Positions 7,447 through 13,028 of a stretch of 22,571 bases of DNA are shown piece by piece. The notes below the pieces were generated by a model. That model searched no databases. It was not told the DNA's origin and saw nothing but the letters and a program-made list of their open reading frames with translations. Position 1 is the stretch's first letter. Every line of letters starts with the position of its first letter. Source of the stretch: Tardiphaga sp. (GTDB lineage: Bacteria; Pseudomonadota; Alphaproteobacteria; Rhizobiales; Xanthobacteraceae); NCBI GenBank assembly GCA_014377915.1, contig JACMOT010000004.1:1-22571 (forward strand), read 5' to 3'. A program made the translations under genes and the position numbers.

Positions 7447-8067
7447 ATGTCCGTGATCACCACCATTGAACAGCTCGAACAGATCTACGGCGAATGGGCC
7501 AGCATTGGCGAAGCCTCGACCGCCAAGGTCGCGGACCGGATCACGCCGTCCTATCGCCGGCTGATCGAGGTCTCGCCCTTCGTCGCGCTGGCCACCGCCG
7601 GCCCGGAAGGGCTGGACTGCTCGCCGCGCGGCGATTTGCCGGGCTTCGTCCGCATTCACGACGACAACACCCTGATGTTGCCGGATCGCCGCGGCAACAA
7701 CCGCGTCGACTCGCTGCGGAATATCGTGCGCGACCCCCGCGTGGCCCTGCTGTTCCTGATCCCCGGCGCCGGCACCACGCTGCGCATCAACGGCACCGCG
7801 CAGCTGTCGGTCGAGCCGGATCTGCTGGCGTCCTTCGCGGTGGACTGCAAGCCGCCGCGTTCGGTGATCGTCATGACCGTCGGTGAAATCTATTTCCAGT
7901 GTGCCCGCGCCATCGTGCGCTCCGAGCTGTGGAACCCGGACAAGCGCGTCGATACCGCGACGCTGCCTAGCCCCGGACAAATCCTGGCGGAGATGAGCGA
8001 GAGCAGGGTTGGCGGGGCGGAATACGACCGGGTCTGGCCGGAGCGGGCAAGGCAGACGCTCTGGTAA
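7447..8067 (+). CDS. PPOX-class FMN-dependent flavoprotein (pyridoxamine 5'-phosphate oxidase-like fold)
   Basis: The 206-residue product looks like the PPOX-class probable FMN-dependent enzymes of the DR_2398 type. The best landmarks are the segment ATAGPEGLDCSPRGDLPGF (about residues 49-67), the very conserved LPDRRGNNRVDSLRNI, LLFLIPG and LRINGTAQL, all in the split beta-barrel that binds FMN. The substrate of this group is not established. A perfect GAGGAGG site lies 6 bases before the ATG. The gene follows phnN by 41 bases on the same strand without an obvious terminator, so it may be read with the phn operon, but nothing in it points to phosphonates. Confidence 0.85.
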   Translation: MSVITTIEQLEQIYGEWASIGEASTAKVADRITPSYRRLIEVSPFVALATAGPEGLDCSPRGDLPGFVRIHDDNTLMLPDRRGNNRVDSLRNIVRDPRVALLFLIPGAGTTLRINGTAQLSVEPDLLASFAVDCKPPRSVIVMTVGEIYFQCARAIVRSELWNPDKRVDTATLPSPGQILAEMSESRVGGAEYDRVWPERARQTLW

Positions 8068-8307
8068 CGGGCGGCACAGGGGGAACGCTCGCATGCCGCG
8101 CGTAAATCCGAATCTGTAGACCCTTTGGCTGTAGGTTTTGGGCTTGTCGGGTGTCGCAAACCCTGTCGCACAAGCCGAATCACGCCATGCGGGCCCCAAA
8201 ACGCTAGTATATCCGACGAAATCTGTGAAAATCTCACGGAGTAGGGGTTTTTTGCCGCGTTTCCCCATAGTGTTTGTTTCACCGAATCACGGAAACAAAG
8301 GTGCACC
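8068..8307. other. Intergenic region upstream of the HU-type gene
   Basis: These 240 bases hold no credible gene. They contain nested inverted repeats: GGCTTGT at 8141-8147 with ACAAGCC at 8170-8176, and alternatively GTTTTGGG at 8135-8142 with CCCAAAAC at 8195-8202. Neither is followed by a T-run, so they are weak terminator candidates. Closer to the next gene is the perfect inverted repeat at 8273-8299. The promoter of the HU-type gene should lie here, but I cannot place -35/-10 elements with confidence. Confidence 0.5.
8273..8299. promoter_or_regulatory. Perfect 8-bp inverted repeat just before the HU-type gene
   Basis: TTTGTTTC (8273-8280) and GAAACAAA (8292-8299) are perfect inverted complements around 11 bases. 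The right arm ends 8 bases before the ATG and partly covers the AAAGG ribosome-binding site. The repeat could be a protein operator, possibly for autoregulation, or an mRNA hairpin that limits translation. Its function is inferred only from position. Confidence 0.45.
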
Positions 8308-8610
8308 ATGGCCGACCAAATGACGAAGTCGCAGCTGATCGAGAAAATCAACGAGGCCCACGTCGATCTGACCAAGAAGGACGTCAAGGGCGTTCTCGAG
8401 ACCCTGGCCGTGATCGGCTACAAGGAACTCAAGAAGAACGGCGTCTTCCTGGTCCCCGGCTTCGCCAAGTTCGTCGTTATCAAGAAGCCCGCCACCAAGG
8501 CGCGCAAGGGCACCAACCCCTTCAATGGCGAGCCGATGGTGTTCAAGGCCAAGCCGGCCCGCAAGATCGTGCGCGCCCGTCCGGTCAAGGCCGCCAAGGA
8601 CGCGGTCTGA
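8308..8610 (+). CDS. HU-family histone-like DNA-binding protein (divergent subtype)
   Basis: The 100-residue basic protein has the HU/IHF plan. An N-terminal helical dimerisation part begins MTKSQLIEKINEA. A beta-sheet region, GVFLVPGFAKFVV, follows, then a DNA-binding arm with the signature ARKGTNPFNGEPM. The C-terminus RARPVKAAKDAV and the lysine-rich KKPATKA before the arm differ from housekeeping HU, which usually has GFGTF and GRNPQTG. This suggests a separate HU paralogue. It should act in the nucleoid as a DNA-bending homodimer. It is a single gene, preceded by an AAAGG site and followed by two strong hairpins. Confidence 0.92.
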   Translation: MADQMTKSQLIEKINEAHVDLTKKDVKGVLETLAVIGYKELKKNGVFLVPGFAKFVVIKKPATKARKGTNPFNGEPMVFKAKPARKIVRARPVKAAKDAV

Positions 8611-8618
8611 TCTGACCC

Positions 8619-8689
8619 GCGGTCGCCGCAAGGCGGCCGCAGCAAGTGAATAGAGAACGGCGCGGCATTCTGCGGAGTGCCGCGCCGTT
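8619..8689 (+). terminator. Tandem hairpins downstream of the HU-type gene
   Basis: The first hairpin (8619-8640) has a 9-bp GC-rich stem with one G-U pair and a GCAA tetraloop. The second has a perfect 12-bp stem, AACGGCGCGGCA (8656-8667) with its complement at 8678-8689, around a 10-base loop. It is followed by GTCGTTTCG, a weak T-rich tail. The position directly after the stop codon and the stem strength support transcript termination or 3'-end protection. Confidence 0.65.
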
Positions 8690-8702
8690 GTCGTTTCGCG
8701 CT

Positions 8703-8752
8703 GTCATTCCGGGTTCGCTCGCGGCTGGTGCCGTTCGCGCCCCGGAATGACG
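8703..8752. repeat. Dispersed palindromic repeat, TTCCGGGG family
   Basis: The outer ends GTCATTCCGGG and CCCCGGAATGAC form an imperfect inverted repeat with a GC-rich centre. Three relatives lie at 15728-15913. The copy sits between the HU terminator and the end of the convergent tautomerase gene, a typical place for intergenic REP-like elements. Confidence 0.75.
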
Positions 8753-8757
8753 ACGCG

Positions 8758-9102
8758 TCACTCGAGCAGCCGCTTCTTGTAGGCCACCGCATCCATGTCG
8801 CGGATGTCGACACTGAGGCTTTTCGTCGCCGGCAACAGTCGAACCATCGCCGCACGCAGCGCCTCGCTCAGCAGCACCTTCTGCTCCGGCGTGCGGCCTT
8901 CCAGCAAATACAGCGACACGTGGCAGAAGCCGTCGCGCCGCCCGGCCACCAGATAGTGTTCGAACGCCGTTGCACGGATCTTGAGATCGGCAGCCTGTAC
9001 CACGCCGGTCGCCGCGGCGGCGTCATGCAGCGACTGCATCAGGCTGGCGGCGTCCAGACTGCCATGGCCGTCGGTGGAATGTTCGATGATGATATGCGGC
9101 AT
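8758..9102 (-). CDS. 5-carboxymethyl-2-hydroxymuconate isomerase-type tautomerase
   Basis: This 114-residue protein begins MPHIIIEHS. It therefore has the N-terminal proline that acts as the catalytic base in the tautomerase superfamily once Met is removed. The segments AATGVVQAADLKIRA and CHVSLYLLEGRTPEQK align by eye with the CHMI family (HpcD/HpaF, about 126 residues), which isomerises a meta-cleavage product in homoprotocatechuate degradation. None of the other genes of that pathway is in the window, so the true substrate is open. An AAGGA site precedes the ATG. The gene lies on the same strand as the IclR gene, 178 bases away and beyond a repeat, so it is probably transcribed separately. 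Confidence 0.82.
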   Translation of the reverse strand: MPHIIIEHSTDGHGSLDAASLMQSLHDAAAATGVVQAADLKIRATAFEHYLVAGRRDGFCHVSLYLLEGRTPEQKVLLSEALRAAMVRLLPATKSLSVDIRDMDAVAYKKRLLE

Positions 9103-9138
9103 GGCTCAATTCCTTGGGACGATCAGGCGTCTCCGCCG

Positions 9139-9258
9139 TCATTGCGAGGAGCCAGCGGGTTCGGCTTCGCCGGACCGATAAACTCCGCGATGCGGCGATC
9201 CAGAGGTCACAAGCTCCGTAAGAACTGGATTGTTTCGTCGCGAGAGCTCCTCGCAATG
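9139..9258. repeat. Dispersed palindromic repeat with an internal hairpin insertion
   Basis: The ends belong to the family seen at 122-208: TCATTGCGAGGAGC on the left, and CTGGATTG...GAGCTCCTCGCAATG on the right. The left arm is interrupted by about 35 bases. This insert holds its own 8-bp hairpin, GGTTCGGC (9158-9165) with GCCGGACC (9169-9176) around TTC, before the arm resumes with GCGATGCGGCGATCCAG. This is a composite version of the repeat, lying between the IclR gene and the tautomerase gene. Confidence 0.75.
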
Positions 9259-9280
9259 TCGGCCGCAGGCGATTGAGTAT

Positions 9281-10066
9281 CTATAGCAGCAGTGACTTCA
9301 CCGAGTCCGACGCCTCGCGCAGCATCGGCAAAAAGCGGTCGATCATCTCGCCGGTGGAGATGCGGTCGACATGGGCGCCCATGTTGATCGCCGCTACGAT
9401 CTCGCCGTCATAGCGCCGCACCGGTACCGAGATCGAGCGGAAGCCGGGCTCGGCCTCGCGGTCAACCAGCGAATAGCCTTTTTCGCGATCGGTCATGATG
9501 GTGGCGAGCAGCAACTCCTTGTCGGTGACGGTGTAGGGCGTCATCGCCCGGCGTTGCATGGCACCGAGGGCCTGCGCGAGGTCGGCGTTGGAAAATTTGC
9601 CGAGCATGGCGCGGCCGACCGAGGTGCAGAACGCCGGCAGCCGGTAGCCGAGGTCGATGCCGGCGGAGAACACCCGCGCCGGGCTGGCGCGGGCGATGAA
9701 GATCACCTCGTCGCCATCGAGGATCGCCAGCGAGGAGATTTCCTGCGCCGCGCTCGACAACCGGTCGAGCACGGGCTGCAGCACGGCGACGACCTGGTTG
9801 GAGGAGAGATACGCCGCCGCCAGCACCAGCACCCGCGGCGTCAGGCTGAACAGCTTGCCGTCGCTGGATACAAAGCCGGCGCGCTCCAGCGTGAACAGGA
9901 TGCGGCGCGCGGTGGCACGCGGTAGGTCGGCGGCCCTGGCGAGATCACTTAGCGTCATCGGTCTCGCATCGGCGCCGAACAGTTCGAATACGCGCAGGCC
10001 GCGATCGAGGCTCTCGATGAAGTCGGTATTGCCGCGCGCCTCGCCTTCGCGCTTCAGCTTCACCAC
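9281..10066 (-). CDS. IclR-family transcriptional regulator (PcaR/PobR-like)
   Basis: The 261-residue protein has a winged helix-turn-helix at about residues 17-75, including FIESLDRGLRVFELF, LSDLARAADLPRATARRIL and GFVSSDGKLFSLT. An IclR effector domain follows, with YRLPAFCTSVGRAML and the C-terminal DREAEPGFRSISVPVRR typical of the family. The FIESL start and general pattern resemble regulators of beta-ketoadipate and hydroxybenzoate genes. It starts at GTG 10066, 10 bases after a GGGAG site and 16 bases behind the ferredoxin reductase gene, so the two are co-transcribed. It is the prime candidate to control the divergent promoters at 11304-11590. Confidence 0.88.
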   Translation of the reverse strand: MVKLKREGEARGNTDFIESLDRGLRVFELFGADARPMTLSDLARAADLPRATARRILFTLERAGFVSSDGKLFSLTPRVLVLAAAYLSSNQVVAVLQPVLDRLSSAAQEISSLAILDGDEVIFIARASPARVFSAGIDLGYRLPAFCTSVGRAMLGKFSNADLAQALGAMQRRAMTPYTVTDKELLLATIMTDREKGYSLVDREAEPGFRSISVPVRRYDGEIVAAINMGAHVDRISTGEMIDRFLPMLREASDSVKSLLL

Positions 10067-10082
10067 GGCGCGTGCTCCCGGT

Positions 10083-11303
10083 TCAAGCGACGGCTTCCAG
10101 TCGCTTGAGGTCGAACGCGACGTCGGCGGCCTGTTCCGGCGTCGGTGACAGCGACGCGGCGATGAAGCGGCGTGCGATCATCTGGTCGCCCGGCCGGTTG
10201 ATGCTGTCCACCGCCATCAGTTTTGCGCCGCGATAATAGAACACCGAGAATTTCCCTTCGGCGATGGCGCCGCGCACGACCGCCAGATCGTCCGGCGCAG
10301 ACAGGCCGACAATCTGTAATTTGTAATCATACTGGTCGGACCAGAACCGCGGTACGGCGATATAGGGTTCGGGCTTGCCCGCAATGGCCGCGCCCGCCGC
10401 CTTGCCCTGGTCGGTGGCGTTCTGCACTGATTCAAGCCGCACGCGGCGGCCGGCAAACAAATTGTGATGGTTGCTGCAATCGCCGGCGGCGTAGATGTTG
10501 GGCACGCTGCTCTGGCCGAATTCGTCGACGTCGATGCCGTTGGCGCAGATTACGCCCGCGGCCGATGCCAGCTCATCATTGGGCATGCCGCCAATGCCGG
10601 CAAGGATCAGGTCGCCGCGCGCGCGGTCGCCGTTGGAGCAGATGACCTCATGCAGGGGGCCGCTGTTTTCGATGGCGGTGACGCTTTGGTTGAAACGAAT
10701 ATCGACGCCGTGAGCGAGGTGGGCATCGCGCAGGAATTCGGAGATCAGCGGCGAGACCGCGCGCTCCAGCAGCCGCGACGCGGCTTCGATGATCACCACC
10801 TTCTTGCCGGCCTTGGCCGCGGTGGCCGCGACTTCGAGCCCGATGAAACCACCGCCGATGATCACGACCTCGCGCGCCGCCTCGAGCTTCGGCTTCAGGT
10901 TCATCGCGTGGTCCAGCGTACGCAGATAGACGATGCCGGCGTGTTCAGCGCCCGGCACCGCAAGCTGCCGCGCGCGCGAGCCGGTGGCGATCAGCAGTGC
11001 GTCGTAGGCAAGATGTTGGCCGCTTTCGAGCTCGACTTGGTTCGCCGCGCGGTCGATGCGGATGGCGCGATGGCCCAACATCATCTCGATGTTTTGCGCT
11101 TTGAAATAATCGTCGCCACGCAGGATCAGGTTGCCGTGGGCGACGCCGCCGGACAAAAACGCTTTCGACAGCGGCGGGCGCTGATAGGGCAAATGAATCT
11201 CGTCAGCCACGATGCGGATCGGCGCCTGATAGCCCTTTTCGCGGGCGCTGATGCCGGCCTGCACGCCTGCATAGGACGCACCGATGATCACCAGCCCGCT
11301 CAA
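10083..11303 (-). CDS. Ferredoxin--NAD(P)H reductase component (rubredoxin/putidaredoxin reductase family, FAD)
   Basis: The 406-residue flavoprotein has an FAD-binding dinucleotide fold at the start (VIIGASYAGVQAG, residues 5-17), the YQRPPLSK motif (40-47) and ATGSR (106-110). It also has a second NAD(P)-binding fold, VVIIGGGFIGLE (146-157), and the FAD motif NIYAAGDC (269-276). A reductase C-terminal domain follows. Such enzymes pass electrons from NAD(P)H to a small ferredoxin serving a Rieske oxygenase or P450. A Rieske gene lies divergently next to it. The only possible start near the usual position is TTG at 11303, because the frame has no ATG or GTG between it and an upstream stop. 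That TTG overlaps the stop of a 17-codon frame with a strong ribosome-binding site. Confidence 0.9.
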   Translation of the reverse strand: MSGLVIIGASYAGVQAGISAREKGYQAPIRIVADEIHLPYQRPPLSKAFLSGGVAHGNLILRGDDYFKAQNIEMMLGHRAIRIDRAANQVELESGQHLAYDALLIATGSRARQLAVPGAEHAGIVYLRTLDHAMNLKPKLEAAREVVIIGGGFIGLEVAATAAKAGKKVVIIEAASRLLERAVSPLISEFLRDAHLAHGVDIRFNQSVTAIENSGPLHEVICSNGDRARGDLILAGIGGMPNDELASAAGVICANGIDVDEFGQSSVPNIYAAGDCSNHHNLFAGRRVRLESVQNATDQGKAAGAAIAGKPEPYIAVPRFWSDQYDYKLQIVGLSAPDDLAVVRGAIAEGKFSVFYYRGAKLMAVDSINRPGDQMIARRFIAASLSPTPEQAADVAFDLKRLEAVA

Positions 11304-11353
11304 GCGCGCAGGCTTTCGATCGCGTCGATAACAACAGAGACGGTTCCGGGCAT
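11300..11353 (-). CDS. Possible 17-residue leader peptide coupled to the reductase gene
   Basis: A short frame encoding MPGTVSVVIDAIESLRA starts at ATG 11353, preceded by a strong GAGGAG site with a 6-base gap. Its TGA stop overlaps the TTG start of the reductase as TTGA. The best translation signal of this transcript therefore belongs to the mini-frame, and the reductase, which has only a poor site of its own, could be translated by coupling. I recognise no family. Alternatively, a lost frame may once have joined these residues to the reductase. Confidence 0.4.
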   Translation of the reverse strand: MPGTVSVVIDAIESLRA

Positions 11354-11376
11354 CGCAAGCTCCTCAATACTGCTCG

Positions 11377-11405
11377 TATATCGAACATGTGTTCGCTTCA
11401 CGCAA
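11377..11405 (-). promoter_or_regulatory. Candidate sigma-70 promoter of the reductase-iclR operon
   Basis: Read on the minus strand, TTGCGT (-35, 11405-11400) and GATATA (-10, 11382-11377) are separated by exactly 17 bases. The leader to the first ATG is short. A 14-bp palindrome fills most of the spacer, so a bound regulator would control this promoter directly. Confidence 0.5.
11382..11395. promoter_or_regulatory. Candidate IclR-type operator (palindrome)
   Basis: CGAACATGTGTTCG consists of CGAACA and its inverted complement TGTTCG around two bases. It lies between the -35 and -10 of the reductase-iclR promoter. IclR regulators commonly bind palindromes of about this size in their own promoter regions, and the iclR gene is in this same operon. 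The ligand assignment is inferred. Confidence 0.5.
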
Positions 11406-11487
11406 GATGGCGCGTCCGCCGTTCGGTCACGCCACTGCATGTTATCGGGGCAATTCGTGCCAGAAGAATTGGCTTGCTTGGAATCTC

Positions 11488-11525
11488 TCTATTGATAAAA
11501 TCGCCCAAAAGTTCAATAGACGAAC
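11488..11525 (+). promoter_or_regulatory. Candidate promoter and operator of the Rieske oxygenase operon
   Basis: TTGATA (-35, 11492-11497) and AATAGA (-10, 11515-11520) are separated by 17 bases. Both lie in the arms of a perfect 8-bp inverted repeat, TCTATTGA (11488-11495) with TCAATAGA (11513-11520). A second motif, GTTC...GAAC at 11511-11525, overlaps the -10 and shares the CGAAC half-site with the palindrome on the divergent side. These overlaps suggest regulated transcription, though each hexamer is only a moderate match. Confidence 0.4.
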
Positions 11526-11590
11526 AAATTAGCCGATTTCCCGCTTGGGTATAGGCTTGCCACGTCAGCCCTATCGAAGGTGTCCTCGCC

Positions 11591-12949
11591 ATGATGAGCC
11601 AAGAGCAGAATGACCTGATCACCAGGATCGGGCCGAAGGCACCAGCCGGCAAGTTGATGCGCAATTACTGGCAGCCGGCGGCGCTGGTGGATGAACTGGC
11701 AGGCGAGCGCCCGATCCGGCCGGTCAGACTGCTCGGCGAGGACTTTGTCATTTTCCGCGACGAGCAGGGAAGGTACGGCCTGCTCGACCGCGACTGCCCG
11801 CATCGCGGCGCTGATCTGGCTTTTGGCCGGCTCGAAGGTGGTGGCGTGCGCTGCGCGTTTCATGGCTGGCTGTTCGACGTCAACGGCAAATGCCTGGAGA
11901 CTCCGGCCGAGCCCGTCACCTCGAAGCTCTGCGCCGGCATCAAGCAGCGTGCCTATCCGGTGCAGGAAAAGAGCGGCATCCTCTGGGCCTATCTCGGCGA
12001 AGGCGAGCCGCCGGCATTTCCGGAGCTGGATTGCTTCGCCGCGCCCGGGGCCTACACCTTTGCCTTCAAGGGGCTGTTCGAATGCAACTGGCTGCAGGCG
12101 CTGGAAGTCGGCATCGATCCGGCCCACGCCTCGTTCCTGCATCGCTTCTTCGAGGACGAGGACACGTCGGCGGCCTATGGCAAGCAGTTCCGCGGCGCTT
12201 CCGCTGGCTCCGAATTGCCGATGACCAAGATCCTGCGCGAATATGATCGGCCAATCATCAATGTCGAGAGCACCGAATACGGCCTGCGGCTGATCGCGCT
12301 GCGCCAGCTCGACGACGAGCGCACCCATGTGCGCGTCACCAACCAGGTGTTTCCGCACGGCTTCGTCATTCCCCTGAGCACCGAGATGACCATCTCGCAA
12401 TGGCACGTACCGGTCGATGACGAGAACTGTTACTGGTATGCGATCTTCACCAGCTACACCAAGCCGGTCGACAAGGCGAAGATGCTGGCCCAGCGCCTCG
12501 AACTCTACGAACTGCCGCTCTACACCTCGCGCAAGAACCGCGGCAATGATTACGGCTTCGATCCGCACGAGCAGGCGCACGAGACCTATACCGGCATGGG
12601 CGCCGACATCAATGTCCACGACCAGTGGGCGGTGGAATCGATGGGCCGGATCCAGGATCGTACCCGCGAGCATCTCGGCTCCTCCGACAAGGCGATCATC
12701 GCCTATCGCAAGCTGCTGCGGCAGGAAATCGAAAAGGTCGCCGGCGGCCAGAAGCCGATGATGGTCCTCGATGAAGCCAATGCGCGCAGCATCCAGGGGC
12801 CCGGCACCATGGACGGCATCGGCCCGACCAGGGGCTGGGAAACCTACTGGATGGAAGTCGACGTCGCCCGCCGTCGCGGTGCGCCGTGGGCCGCGCCGGT
12901 GCCGAACGAGACGTCGGCCACCGTCACGCATCTGTCGGCAGCCGAGTGA
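11591..12949 (+). CDS. Rieske ring-hydroxylating oxygenase, alpha subunit
   Basis: The 452-residue protein has an N-terminal Rieske [2Fe-2S] domain with ligands C69, H71, C88 and H91 (CPH, 16 residues, CAFH). The catalytic domain holds the mononuclear iron site: D176, H179 and H184 in EVGIDPAHASFLH, matching the D-x2-H-x4-H pattern of naphthalene dioxygenase. The downstream segment AVESMGRIQDRTREHLG is typical of phthalate 4,5-dioxygenase and related oxygenases that act without a small beta subunit. The substrate is not readable from sequence. An AAGGTG site precedes ATG 11591; ATG 11594 is also possible. It heads the plus-strand operon. Confidence 0.93.
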   Translation: MMSQEQNDLITRIGPKAPAGKLMRNYWQPAALVDELAGERPIRPVRLLGEDFVIFRDEQGRYGLLDRDCPHRGADLAFGRLEGGGVRCAFHGWLFDVNGKCLETPAEPVTSKLCAGIKQRAYPVQEKSGILWAYLGEGEPPAFPELDCFAAPGAYTFAFKGLFECNWLQALEVGIDPAHASFLHRFFEDEDTSAAYGKQFRGASAGSELPMTKILREYDRPIINVESTEYGLRLIALRQLDDERTHVRVTNQVFPHGFVIPLSTEMTISQWHVPVDDENCYWYAIFTSYTKPVDKAKMLAQRLELYELPLYTSRKNRGNDYGFDPHEQAHETYTGMGADINVHDQWAVESMGRIQDRTREHLGSSDKAIIAYRKLLRQEIEKVAGGQKPMMVLDEANARSIQGPGTMDGIGPTRGWETYWMEVDVARRRGAPWAAPVPNETSATVTHLSAAE

Positions 12950-13028
12950 GCGTCCTTCAATACACGTTGCCATGCGTGAGCACGACGTTAAAGCGCCTTT
13001 GCCCGCCCTACGAGTTGAGGAGACTGCG

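Noticed and set aside
8068..8272. A small RNA or riboswitch before the HU-type gene
   Set aside because: The two inverted repeats compete for the same bases and match no motif I recognise; position alone is not enough.
12771..13028. Longer N-terminus for the GS-like protein, from a start inside the Rieske gene
   Set aside because: The region is out-of-frame Rieske sequence rich in Arg and Pro; the possible ATG at 12972 lacks a ribosome-binding site, whereas TTG 13029 has GAGGAG.
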